Below, piece by piece: positions 22,350 through 33,244 of a DNA stretch of 64,000 nt (the first letter of the stretch is position 1; the number at the start of each line of letters is the position of its first letter). This stretch comes from Puccinellia tenuiflora (lineage: Eukaryota > Streptophyta > Magnoliopsida > Poales > Poaceae), in the NCBI GenBank assembly GCA_012064385.1, contig QRDG01000024.1, forward strand, positions 501,563-565,562, written 5' to 3'. The position numbers were made by a program, and so were the translations under genes. The notes beneath the pieces are model-generated. The model saw only the letters and a program-made list of their open reading frames with translations, was not told where the DNA came from and searched no databases.

Positions 22350-24081
22350 TGTTGGGAATATGCCCTAGAGGCAATAATAAAATAGTTTATTAGCATATTC
22401 ATATTTATGATAATAGTTTATTATCCATGCTATAATTGTATTAACCGGAAACATAATACATGTATGGAATATAGACAACCAGGTGTCCCTAGTAAACCTA
22501 TATTGGACTACTTCATTAGTCAAGAGATGGTTAAGGTTTCCTAACCATGGACTTGTTATAGTCACTTGATAACGGAGTCAATCATTGGGAGAATGGTGTG
22601 ATGGACAAGACCCAATAATAAAGAGTTGCAATTGATCGTGTCACACATTTTCATTGCCAAAGTTTTTAGTATATGCCAAGTATAGTTTCCTTAGACCATG
22701 AGATTATATCACTCCCGCTTACCGGAGGAATACTTTGTGGACATCAAACGTCGCTTCGTAACTGGGTGATTATAAAGGTGGCTTTCAGGTATCTCCGATG
22801 GTAGGTTGTTGGGTGATATGTATCAAGAGTGGGATTTGTCCCTCCATGTGACGGAGTAGAATATCTCTGGGCCCACTCGGTAATATAGCATCTGGAAAGT
22901 TTGCAAACATGTTATTAGGAGTAATCACGGAGATCCTATATTATGGATGAGTAAAGAGAATTTGCCAGGTAACAAGATGGAACTAGATATGGAGATATCG
23001 ATGATCGAATCTCGGGCAAATTAAATATCATGAGACAAAGGGAATCGTATACGAGATTAAGAATCTTCGGCATCGTGGTTCAATCGATAAAGAACTTCAT
23101 TGAATATGTGGGAGTCAATATGGGCATCCAGGTCTCGTTGTTGATTATTGATCGGATCATGTCTGCATATTCTCGAACCCGTAGGGTCACACACTTAACG
23201 CTCCGATGTAGCTAGGGCTTGAGATATTTGATGGTGTGAATGAATATTGATTCGGAGTCTTGGATGAGATCCTAGAGATAAAGTTTCATATATGGAAAGT
23301 GGTTTTCCAGGTTTCGGAAAAGTTCAGGAATTTTCCAGCAGGGTACCGGGAAGTTTCTAGAAGGTTCCGGAAGGTTCCGGAGGGCCCCACCTTGGGGGCC
23401 ACGAACCTGGAAGGGCCCACATGGATCGAGGGGAGGTGCAGCAGCCCACATGGGCTGGCCGCACCTAGTCCCCAAGGCCCATGCGGCCACACAAGTGGGA
23501 GGCACCCAAAACCCTAGGGGCTGACTTGGGGAACAAGTTCCCTCAAGCCGCCGGCCCTAGGGCTTGGAGGAGGAGCCAAGGAAGCCCCCCCCCATACCTA
23601 TATATGAGGGAGGGCAGGGCTGGGGCGTGACCCCATGCTACCCTAGCCGCCGGCCTCCCTCTCCCACCTCCCTCCTCTCTCCCGCAGCCGCTTGGCGAAG
23701 CCCTGCAGGAATTTCTCCACCATATCCACCACCACACCGTCGTGCTGCTGGAATCTCGCGAGCCACTTCCTCCTCGCTTGCGGGATCAAGGAGAGGAAGT
23801 CTTCATCGAGCTGTACATGTGGATACCGCGGAGGTGCTGCTCATGCGGTGCTCCATCGGATTGGATCTCGGATCGGATAATACATCTCCTCGCGACTAGA
23901 TGAGTCTAGTTGCAGGGATCAACAGACCAACCCCTGCATCGACAAAAGGCTTTGTTCGTTCTTCGAGGGTAAGAGATTGGATCTCATCTTCGCCACCTTC
24001 GTCTAATAGATCTAGATCCGTTGGATTTCTTCCGCCTGTTTCGTAGGAAATTTTTTTGTTTTCTATGCAACGAACCCTACA
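22350..24081 (+). mobile_element. Copia LTR B, 5' LTR of the inserting element
   Basis: Runs from TGTTGGGAATATGCCC to CGAACCCTACA and is followed by a tRNA-Met primer site, so it is a 5' LTR. Same subfamily as 1-870. It carries a CTATATATGAGG TATA region near 23600. No matching 3' LTR lies downstream in the window, so the element is incomplete. Confidence 0.85.
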
Positions 24082-24082
24082 G

Positions 24083-24094
24083 TGGTATCAGAGC
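24083..24094 (+). other. Primer-binding site (initiator tRNA-Met)
   Basis: TGGTATCAGAGC begins two bases after the LTR end at 24081 and is the classic complement of plant initiator tRNA-Met. Confidence 0.9.
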
Positions 24095-25342
24095 ATAGAT
24101 TTATTCATAGATGTTGGTGCGATTAGAACACAAGGAGTTGTGGGCGTTGATATTTTATGTTGCTACCTTCTCACGTGCAGTTTGTATCTCGACGGTATGG
24201 TGGGATTGAAGCGGCCCGGACCAACTTTACTCATCTGCGTACGAGAGACCGGTTCCACGATTGACATGCAACTTGTATTGCATAAGTGGCTGGCGGGTGT
24301 CTGTTTCTCTTGCTATAGTGAGATGCAATTTTCAACGGAAGGCCTTTAAAAAGGATAAGTAAATAAGCAACTTCTATATCACCGTTGTGGTTTTTGTGTA
24401 GATTAGAACGGTTCTATCTCGTTGACCCAAGTCACGTAAAAAATTGCATAAACAAAGTAGAGGACGTCTAACTTGTTTTTGCAGGGTTTGTGATGTGGTA
24501 TGGCCAATGTGTGATTTATGATAATGTATGCAATGATCATGTTTGTAATCTTTCACGACTTGCATGTCGATGAGTACGGCAACCGGCAGGAGCCATATGG
24601 TTGTCTATTATTTTATGTGACCTGCGTGTCATTGAATCACCATGTAATTGTTTTACTTTATCGCTAAGAGTAGCAATAGTTGTAGTTGAATAGTTGGTGA
24701 TGGCAACCATGGAGGAGGCGCCACAATGCCGGAGACGATCGATGGAGATCATGCCGGTGCTTTGGAGATGGAGATCAAAGGCACAAGAAGAAAAGGCCAT
24801 ATCATATCACAATTATGAATTGCATGTGATGCTAATCCTTTTATGCACCTTATTGCTTGCTTAGATTTGATCGCGACGGTAGCATGATAAGGTGATCTCT
24901 CACGTTAATATCAAGATAATAAGGTGTTCTCCCCTAGTATGCACCGTTGCAAAAGTTCGTCGTTTTGAAGCACCACGTGATGATCGGGTGTGATAGACTC
25001 TACATTCGCATACAACAGGTGTAAGCCAGATTTACACATGCGGAAATACTACGGTAATCTTGACGAGCCTAGCATGTATAGACATGGCCTCGGGAACACA
25101 AGAACCGAAAGGTTAAACACGAATCATATGGACGATATGATCAACATGGTGATGTTCACCATTGAAGCTACATCATCTCACGTGATGATCGGTTGTGGTG
25201 TAGTGAATTTGGATCGTGTGTCACTAAACAACCAAAGAGATGTTAAGTTTAGTGGGAGTTCATGTAGTAATTTTGATTAAGACGAACTAAAATTATCATA
25301 AACAAAAGTCCTAAGGTGTCTTTGCAAAAATCCTTGTAGATC
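24095..25342 (+). other. Copia untranslated leader
   Basis: 1.25 kb between primer site and gag. It has AGCGGCCCGGACCAACTTTA and ACCGGTTCCACGATTGACATG, words typical of Angela-type leaders. No coding region was seen. Confidence 0.6.
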
Positions 25343-25972
25343 ATGGCCGACTATGGTCGTCTTTTCATGGCCGAGGAGCTGCGTCTAGATGGGTCAAACT
25401 TTATCGAGTGGTACCTGCTTTTGTGTGAAGTCCTACACGCCAATGACTTGCTTGACGTGCTAGAAGAACCAATAGGAGATAAACCCAACGCTTCTGTAAC
25501 TGAGGAAGAGCACATAGAATGGCTTCGCCAAGAAACCACTTACTTACAAGTTGAGTGGTTGATGTGCACCTACATGAATTCTGACCTGAGTAGTCAATTC
25601 GAAGACTTGCATGCCAATGAGATTGTTGATGAGCTAAAAAAAAGGTTCATACCACAAGTCAGAATTGCGAGGTTTGAGAAGCTGAATGAGTTTCTTTCAC
25701 TCAAGATGGAAGAGAACACTTGTTTGGAACAACACCTGAGGAAGATGCATGAGATTCATCACCGTCTAGTGCTTGTTTGGGACTACTTGATGACGGATGA
25801 ATTCGCGATAGATGGGGTGCTGCGCTCGCTTCCCCCCAGATTCAAGAATTATGTCAGGGACTATGTCATGGGAAGGGATTCGATCACTTTCTGTGATTTT
25901 GTGTCTCGGCTGCGTCATGTCAAAGTGGAACCCATAGCAGAAGAAGTTGTCAATGTAGAAGGTATATTTTGA
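25343..25972 (+). CDS. Copia gag-like protein (209 aa)
   Basis: Encodes a capsid-type gag of the UBN2/Retrotran_gag family: LRLDGSNFIEWYLLLCEVL near residue 13-31, then DELKKRFIPQVRIARFEKLN, then LEQHLRKMHEIHHRL and IDGVLRSLPPRFKNYV. This is the usual order of a Copia capsid domain. The frame ends at 25972 without a zinc knuckle, protease, integrase or reverse transcriptase, and none of these appears in the following 500 bases. The element is therefore either a gag-only, non-autonomous Copia or one truncated by the MULE-type sequence that begins around 26460. The intact frame suggests recent activity or selection on gag. Confidence 0.75.
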   Translation: MADYGRLFMAEELRLDGSNFIEWYLLLCEVLHANDLLDVLEEPIGDKPNASVTEEEHIEWLRQETTYLQVEWLMCTYMNSDLSSQFEDLHANEIVDELKKRFIPQVRIARFEKLNEFLSLKMEENTCLEQHLRKMHEIHHRLVLVWDYLMTDEFAIDGVLRSLPPRFKNYVRDYVMGRDSITFCDFVSRLRHVKVEPIAEEVVNVEGIF

Positions 25973-26459
25973 TATACGAGTAATAAATGTTTAAATGTCC
26001 TGTTTAGACTTGTGGCTAAGTATTTGATACTTGTGCTGTTTTATGTAAACAGGACCGGCCGTTTGAGAAGTGCAATGCAGGGACTGAGTGGATATCGCGG
26101 GATAGTGGCAATCGAGGAGTTGATGCTGGCGACATTCTACTTCTACATTTATCGTCTTTGATTAGAGAATTTGAATGAGTTTTTGTAATCGAATTAAGTG
26201 TGATCTTTAAATTAGTGAGTCTCGGTTTGTGAGATGGTTATTCATGTTAAATACAAGTGGTTGTTCTATTTTCATGAGTAATTCTTTTTGGTGATCATGT
26301 TTCGATTATGAGATTATTGTCCTTATTTTAATCTAGACGATGATTAGTTAAACATTTATAAAATATGGGACATACTAAAGATATCCAAAACTTAATAATG
26401 ACAATTGTTTTAGTCGTGCTAAATATCGAATAAACATTTTGATGTTTTATCAATGCGCC
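25973..26459. other. No gene seen downstream of Copia gag
   Basis: AT-rich. A GTAAACAG/GACCGGCC junction near 26055 resembles a splice acceptor but no matching exon was identified. No polymerase remnants. Confidence 0.35.
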
Positions 26460-27945
26460 TTATTGAAGGAGTATGACTAAAATGCCACCCTTTGGAAAGG
26501 TGCCATGAGTTGCTGAAAATAAACACAAGTGTTGGTTGTATTTTGGGTCATTTAATAGATTTCCCTTAGAGGCTTGGTATGACTCAGTTTTGCCACTAGT
26601 TCCAAATGGTGCTCAGTTTTGCCACTACTTCTGTCGCAGCTGCTATGGCGAGGCCAAATGGCCAGTCTGAAGCGGATTCCGTCTATAGGCGTTAGTGAAG
26701 TGGGTCCGGATCTTACAGGTGGGACCGCGCATCAGCGCCAAAAATAACGACCTGAACCCTACTCCCCAATCTGTCCGTGCACCACCCCTGCTCCCGAACG
26801 GCCACTACCTGCGCCGCCACCACCTCCGCCGCCACCACCTGCGCCGCCACATCCATCCCGCGTATATAGCCAGCTGCTCCACCGCAACGTGCTCCACCGC
26901 CACCGGCTCCACGGCCACCAGCTTGTCCCACTCGTTCTGCCACTGCGCCCGCCACCTGCTCGACCCGTAGCGGGGGCTCCTTCCGTGCGCTCGGCGGGAG
27001 CGCTGGGGCTGGCGAGACAGAGGAAGTAAGAGGGTTCACTCTAGGGTGAAATGGCGAGTGGCAGCGACCCGGAGTAGCTGGCGAGGCAAACGTCGGGCCG
27101 GACACCCGCCGCGTCCACGACTAGGTTCCCGAGTGGTAAGTTTGAGCTCGCTTGTGCATTTGAACATTCGATTAGACATGAGACGCCAATGGTTTTAGTT
27201 GATTTTGCTATTGGTGTGCTGAATTCGTCTCTGCTTTTCGTGGGTTAGGATGGAATTGTGGGTTGCTTGCTTGGTGAATATTAGAAGGGACCGGTACCTC
27301 GTGGATGCAAAGAATAAGAAGAAATTCGCGGGAGGTTTCGATTATCCTTTGCCAATGGATTGCAATTGGAGTTTTAGACAATTTGGGGAGGTAATTTGCA
27401 GCCCATATCCTTGGGATTTGCATGATGAAGTGGAATTCAAATACTACGATGGGGAAAATAAACGGGTGAAAGTTACAAATGATGAAGAGCTCGCTACCAT
27501 GTTTGCTAAGCATAAGGAGAGAGAGAAATTTCATGTGAGGCTACAAAATGATGTGGTTGTGCCGGCAGTTGGACCATTACGAGCTGGACTTGGAGCGAGG
27601 AAGCGCAAGTGCACAAGGTGTGGTGGGTCTGGTCATTTTGGTAGGTATTGCGATAACGCAGTAGATCCAGCGTTCGGAGAGTGTTTCGATGATAATGATG
27701 ATGATCAACAGCCGGTTGGAACAGAATCTGAAAAGGACCCATCTGAAAATGATGATGACCATGTATCTCCAAATGATGCTCCAAATGATTTTGATCATGA
27801 GGCTCCAAATGATGCTCCAGATGAGGCTCCAAATGATGGTTCACAACATTCTGTGGTTGTGAGTTCTGCTAGGTATGTCAATCTTGCCAACACTAGTACA
27901 TTTATCACTTGACATTATCTCACTGCCCTTTATGTTTTGTACAGC
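26460..27945 (+). mobile_element. 5' part of an autonomous Mutator-like element (MULE)
   Basis: The left part (about 26475-26640) has words such as GACTAAAATGCCACCCTTTG that look like a MULE terminal region. It is followed by a GC-rich leader and a transposase-like first exon. The element is cut at 27945 by the LTR of G1. The right terminus is not in the window, so the classification rests on the coding part. Confidence 0.5.
27250..27872 (+). pseudogene. MuDR-type transposase, N-terminal exon only
   Basis: Begins MELWVACLVNIRRDRYLVD and has a compact N-terminal domain like those preceding plant MURA transposases: CSPYPWDLHDEVEFKYYDG, then VTNDEELATMFAKHKERE. A CCHC knuckle follows (CTRCGGSGHFGRYC, about residues 121-134), then an acidic repeat-rich stretch (EAPNDAPDEAPND). 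A donor site AG/GTATGT lies at 27872/27873. The frame continues to a stop at 27912, probably intronic. The catalytic DDE domain and SWIM finger should lie downstream but were displaced or lost at the G1 insertion. Upstream, TTAG/GATGG at 27249 may be the acceptor of a leader intron. No function can remain. Confidence 0.65.
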
Positions 27946-28374
27946 TGTCGTGGGGCTACCTTTCAGGTGCCTCACGGTGGTGATACCTGGGTCACGCCAA
28001 GTGAAGCCCATTGAAGCCCATGAAGCATACCGGGTGGCCCAAGTAGTCGGTTAGGCCGATGAGAGTTCCCCTTATCTTGTAACGTGCGATCTGCACCGTC
28101 CACCCGAGACCTGGCCTGTGATATAAAGGCCAGGAGGGTGCGTCGTCTAGGTCAAGCAACCAGCAAGCAAACCCTAGCGAGATTGCATCTCGCCATTGTA
28201 GCCACCTCAATAATTCCAGACAAGCAGGAGTAGGTCTTTACCTCACCTCGAGGGGCCGAACCTGGGTAAAACTCGCCCCCTGTTAGCCGTCACAACCACC
28301 AACGTTCTCTCTCTCTCCCCCTCAATCAACCCGGGGTGTACAACCTTGGGATTTGCCGAGCCCTAACCTCGTCA
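27946..28374 (+). repeat. G1 5' LTR (Tat-like Gypsy)
   Basis: 429 bp from TGTCGTGGGGCTACC to CTCGTCA, homologous to the G2 and G3 LTRs. Contains GATATAAAGG (TATA). The five bases before it are ACAGC. Confidence 0.88.
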
Positions 28375-28376
28375 AT

Positions 28377-28385
28377 TGGCGCCGT
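28377..28385 (+). other. G1 primer-binding site
   Basis: TGGCGCCGT, tRNA-Asp type, directly after the LTR. Confidence 0.75.
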
Positions 28386-28413
28386 CTGTGGGAAAGAACG
28401 GATCGTTGGAGTC

Positions 28414-28904
28414 ATGGTTGCGCCGGCCTCATCAACAATGAAGAACGGCATCAGCGCCAGGGAGTCGATCTACACCGGCTTCCTCGAGTTCGTCCACCAC
28501 CCGCCGGCGGATCTCCCGGCGTACTCTGAGGTGCAGCAGAGCACGTGGATTACCTTTGGTAGTCTGCGCTATCTGGTGGACAGTCGCGGGACGCTCCGGC
28601 CCACGCTGGCCATGTTGCGCGCGACGGACGCGCCAGCATCTACACCGACTGCGCCGACCGCGGCTTCACCCGCCGCGAAGATCGCATCTACTGCGGCCAC
28701 GGCGATCGCACCATCGACTGCCGTGAAGATCGCATCTGCTTCGACTGCGTCAGCACCATCCACGTCAAAGGCGACTGCGGTGACCACACCCGCGGCTGCC
28801 AGGAAAATCGCATCTACCGCAACCTTGGCGCGGAACAAGTCTACTACTCCGACCTTCTTGTCCGCGCCTCGGATGAAGCCAAAGTTTACGCCAATTTCGC
28901 CTAC
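28414..28904 (+). pseudogene. G1 gag, N-terminal part, cut by the sequence gap
   Basis: From the ATG at 28414 the frame encodes the same Ala/Ser/Thr-rich gag N-terminus as G2 (MVAPASSTMKNGISARES...). It stops at the N run at 28905. The sequence on the far side of the gap is unrelated to gag, so the remaining ~12 kb of G1 is absent from this assembly or was deleted. Confidence 0.8.
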
Positions 28905-29012
28905 NNNNNNNNNNNNNNNNNNNNNNNNNNNNNNNNNNNNNNNNNNNNNNNNNNNNNNNNNNNNNNNNNNNNNNNNNNNNNNNNNNNNNNNNNNNNNNNN
29001 NNNNNNNNNNNN
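28905..29012. other. Assembly gap (108 N)
   Basis: A run of undetermined bases. It joins G1 gag to unrelated AT-rich DNA. Confidence 0.99.
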
Positions 29013-29467
29013 TCGGAGAAGAAGTACTAATGAAATATTTAGATTTCCTAATTTCTGTTTCAAATCGTAATTTCATATTCCAGTCTTAACAAATTAAAAT
29101 TCTATCATGATCACATTAGGCATGTAGACTGCGCATACGAAGTAGAGATGTAGTTAAAAACCGAATTATTTCTAAGTTGATCATGATTTAATCAATGCCA
29201 ACACAACCAATTTAACCATAAATGTTTAATCTTGTTGCCACTTCTAAGGTCAAATAGAATTTGTCGGAAGTCTATTTGACTTTAGAAGAGCACCAAGCTA
29301 ACCATTTACATTGAATGCAGTGCGCAGACTGCTTATAAACTGGTTGTTCACTCTCCAAACTAGAGGTGTGGGACTAAACATGCCAATCCCAACCAAAGAA
29401 GTCTCCCAAAAACCGGTCCCACACGTGACAGACTTTAGTGCAGTACGGTCAAACAAGTTGACCCGAC
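29013..29467. other. Unassigned AT-rich flank between gap and G2
   Basis: No gene seen. Contains a short inverted repeat (AAGGTCAAATAG ... CTATTTGACTTT near 29250-29285). It is the left flank of G2 but does not match the right flank, which is SIRE-type Copia gag. Confidence 0.5.
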
Positions 29468-29895
29468 TGTCGTGGGCTACCTTTCGGGTGCCCCACGGTG
29501 GTGGTACCTGGGTCACGCCAAGAGAAGCCCATTGAAGCCCATGAAATGTACCGTGTGGCCCAAGTAGTCGGTTAGGCCGGTGAGAGTTCTCCTTATCTTG
29601 TAACGTGCAATCTGCACCGTCCACCCGAGACCTGGCCTGTGATATAAAGGCCAGGAGGGTGCGTCGTCTAGGTCAAGCAACCAGCAAGCAAACCCTAGCG
29701 AGATTGCATCTCGCCATTGTAGCCACCTCGATAATTCCAGACAAGCAGGAGTAGGTCTTTACCTCACCTCGAGGGGCCGAACCTGGGTAAAACTCGCCCC
29801 CTGTTAGCCGTCTTAACCACCAACGATTCATACTCTCTCCCCCTCAATCAACCCGGGGTACACAACCTTGGATTTGCCGAGTCCACTACTCGTCA
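29468..29895 (+). repeat. G2 5' LTR
   Basis: 428 bp, TGTCGTGGGC...ACTCGTCA, TATAAA at 29643-29648. Shares diagnostic CCGTCTTAACCACCAACG with the 3' LTR but not with G1, supporting the pairing. Confidence 0.92.
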
Positions 29896-29897
29896 AT

Positions 29898-29906
29898 TGG
29901 CGCCGT
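29898..29906 (+). other. G2 primer-binding site
   Basis: TGGCGCCGT, complementary to the 3' end of tRNA-Asp, two bases after the LTR. Confidence 0.75.
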
Positions 29907-29934
29907 CTGTGGGAAAGAACAGATCGTTGGAGTC

Positions 29935-32900
29935 ATGGTTGCGCCGGCCTCATCAACAATGAAGAACGGCATCAGCGCCAGGGAGTCGATCTACACCGGC
30001 TTCCTCGAGTTCGTCCACCACTCGCCGGCGGATCTCCCGGCGTACGCTGAGGTGCAGCAGAGCACGTGGATTACCTTCGGTAGTCTGCGCTATCTGGTGG
30101 ACAGTCGCGGAACGCTCCGGCCCACGCTGGCCACGTTGCGCGCGACGGACGCGCCAGCATCTACACCGACTGCGCCGACCGCGGCTTCACCCGCCGCGAA
30201 GATCGCATCTACTGCGGCCACGGCGATCGTGTCATCGACTGCCGTGAAGATCGCGTCTACTTCGACTGCGTCAGCACCATCTACGACTGCGTCAAAGGCG
30301 ACTGCGGTGACCACACCCGCAGTTACCAGAAAAATCGCGTCTACTGCAACCTTGGCGCGGAACAAGTCTACTCCGACCTTCTTGTCCGCGCCTCGGACGA
30401 AGCCAAAATTTGCGCCAATTTCGCCAACCGCGCCTCTGCGTCGCGGAATCGCCAGTAGCAGTGACCGTGGCACCCGCCACGTCGCTGTGATCTTCGACTC
30501 TGAGCATAGCTCAGACGAAGGAAGCAGGACTGGGAGCATCAGCCCCACTCGACGGGTTTACCCCGCGCAAGTCTATATGGCCAGCCCAGCACGATCCAAC
30601 GGCGGGGAACCCGTATACCCGCTGGAGGTGACCATGCCGGACAGGGTGACAAGACTCACCATCACTCGGGAGATGGCGATCCAGGCCATGAAGCACGTGG
30701 ACGAAGGCACGTTCCCTTCACCAGATGAACCCAAGAAGACCAACTGGCAGTCCAATACTTGCTTTGGAAGGAGTCCGAGCGAGTCCGCCAAGAGAAGGCC
30801 GATCTGATTCGGCGCAAAGAACTAGCCGACGCGTCGAGTGCCAGGAGGGCAGCACACTCGTTCTTGGCCGGATCGGAGGAAGTCTCGCAAGGAGGACGTC
30901 ACAGGGCTCGCATGCCACGGGTGCCAGAAGCTGATCGCGTCCACCTCACTCGCAATCTGGAGTCGTCATTCATGACGGAAGATGCGGACGGAATCCCCGT
31001 CCCCAAGACACCCGCTTCGGCCCTCATGGCGGTCGAAACCTACCTGCGACTAACACAGCCGCCGGAGGGTGACGCCCACGCCCGCCTCCACAGGCGACAA
31101 ATTCAATCCCTCAGGGAAGTCGAGGAAGTCTTGGCAAAGTCAGCACCAGCAGGAAGGGTGCACGAGAATCGAGACCGCCGCGATCGTGAACCCGCACCAC
31201 TTGCAGACCCAGCCCCAATTCGACTGCGACAGCCGCAGCCAGGCGAAGATGTCCGTAACGTCGTCGCACAGAGAAGGGTGGACCGCAGTCGACGGCTGCG
31301 AGCGGCGAGTGCACAAGCCAACGACTACGACGACGACGACTTCGAGCCACGCGGAGCCGCATGTTTCAGCTTCAACATCCGCGACACGAAGATGCCCAAA
31401 GGCTTCAAGCTAACAGCGGAGACACCCAAGTATGACGGGAAGCAAGACCCAAGGGACTGGCTGGAAGACTACCTCATCGCGTGCAGCTGTCAAGGTGGTA
31501 CTTCGACTACTGCCATGCAGTACATCCAGTTGATGCTCACGGGATCTGCTCGCGGGTGGCTCAACACTCAGCCCAGGGACGCTTTCAGCACCTGGGACGA
31601 GTTCAGGAACGCCTTCGTGAAGAGTTTTCTGGGGACATACGCAAGGCCAACAACCCTCATTGAGCTCCAGGCGTGCAAGCAAGGTCGAGACGAGCCACTC
31701 CGTTCGTACATCCAGCGGTGGACCTTACTTCGCAACACCATGGATGGAGCCACCTCAGAGGACAGGGTGATGGATGCATTCATGCACGGCGTTTACCGCC
31801 GCGACCTCCGTGAGGAGTTTGGTAGGCTTAGGCCGAGGAACATGATCGAGCTCATGCAGATAGCCAACCAGTGGGCAGATGGAGAAGACTCTGTTCGTGA
31901 TGCACCACGATCTCCGAGGCAAGAAGCAGGACCTAGCAACTGGCGAGAAGGGCGCCTGAAGAAGAAGCCGCGTTACGTCGGCAACGACTCGATCGAGTTA
32001 GTAGCGGCGGGATTCGAAACCCCCCGTGAGAATGAAAGGCAGTACAACCAGGACGGTGGCAGCAGCTACCATAGAGACGGAAGTCGCAAGCGCGAGTGGC
32101 GGAGACGCCCACTGACTGAGGAAGAAGAGTTAGAGCAACCTTGCAAACATCACATGTTCAGGGACCCAGAAACAGGCAAGTGGGGATCCCGCCACCTATT
32201 GAAGGATTGCAGAAAGGCGCAAAGATATACAGGGCGTTTGCGCGAATAGTCCCTCAGAACGGACAGCGTGATAATCAAGCGGCACCCGTGGCACAGCCAG
32301 CCGCACAGCTGGCCCTCCAGGCGCCACCTCCTCCTCCAGTCGCCAACCCAGCGCAAGCAGCGCTGGCCTTCTACCCGCAACAGCAACAACAGCCACAGCC
32401 ACAGCCGCAGGATCCTGCTAACGCGTTCCCGGCAGCACGTGGGCAGATCAACATGATACAGAAGGGACGTCCTTCCAACAGGACCCAGAAAATCATCACC
32501 CGCCAGGTCTACCAAGCACTCACCAATCCACCTGCAGTACCCGATTACCTGAGAGGCTCAGAAACAGCGATCACTTTCTCCAGAGCGGACCACCCGCCGG
32601 CGATACCACGACCCGGGCACGCTGCTCTGGTAGTCGAAGCTCAGATCGGGGAGTACACCTTGAAGAAGGTATTCATGGATGGAGGCAGCGGTATAAATAT
32701 CATCTTCGCCGACACCCTAAGAAGGATGAACAGGTCAACATCCAACCTAACGCCATCAGCAAATACCTTCCACGGTATTGTACCAGGGCAAGCAGTCACG
32801 CCCATGGATACAGTTACACTCGACGTCATATTCGGCACACCCGAAAACTTCCAGCGAGAGGCGATCGACTTCGAGGTAGTCGACTGGAAGTCACAATATC

Positions 32901-33243
32901 ATGCCATACTGGGTCGTCCGGCCTTCGCCAGATTCATGGCAGTGCCACATTACGCCTACCTCCTGCTCAAGATGCCGGGACCAAAGGGTGTCATCACGGT
33001 GAAAGGCGACTTCGACCGGTCTGACAGCTGCGACCGCGAGTTCAGCAGGATTTCTGAGTTCTTTGGGATGGACGAGCACCTGGAGATGATGGCAGTCGAC
33101 AACGACAGGACTCTGTTTCCGCCACGGAAGAAATCATCCAAGGAATCTGCATTCAACGCAAGCGACGACACAAGGGCCCATCAGGTACACCCGACGGACG
33201 CCGACAAGACGGTCAGGGTGTCATCAAGCCTGACTAGCGCATA
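29935..33243 (+). pseudogene. G2 gag-protease, broken by two frameshifts
   Basis: Homologous throughout to the intact 1136-residue G3 protein. Three reading-frame segments cover it: 29935 to about 30745, about 30750 to 32220, and about 32225 to the UAG at 33242-33244. Two single-base indels (near 30741-30752 and 32215-32235) therefore break it. The capsid domain (FKLTAETPKYDGK through ANQWADGEDSV, about 31395-31890) is intact. A CKHH...HLLKDC cluster near 32147-32210 is the atypical zinc knuckle of this lineage. The aspartic protease active site is FMDGGSGIN near 32674, with DGG in place of the usual DTG/DSG, as is common in plant Gypsy elements. Confidence 0.85.
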
Positions 33244-33244
33244 G
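33242..33244 (+). promoter_or_regulatory. In-frame UAG between gag-protease and pol (G2)
   Basis: The stop is followed by GAAAGCGCGCTCGTCGAG. Translation in the same frame after UAG gives ESALVEFLRENWKIFAW, the conserved lead-in to the Gypsy reverse transcriptase. The same stop in the same place occurs in G3 at 62024-62026. A possible CGCGC/GCGCG stem starts five bases downstream. Readthrough is an inference. Confidence 0.6.

Noticed and set aside
20714..24081. LTR A and LTR B considered as the two LTRs of one element
   Set aside because: They abut in direct tandem with no interior; LTR A lacks its 3' end and LTR B starts inside it, so one element inserted into the other.
24083..24094. Possible tRNA gene near the primer site
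   Set aside because: Only the 12-base complement of tRNA-Met is present; no cloverleaf surrounds it.
28336..29070. A frame running through the N gap
   Set aside because: It depends on unknown bases and joins G1 gag to unrelated sequence.
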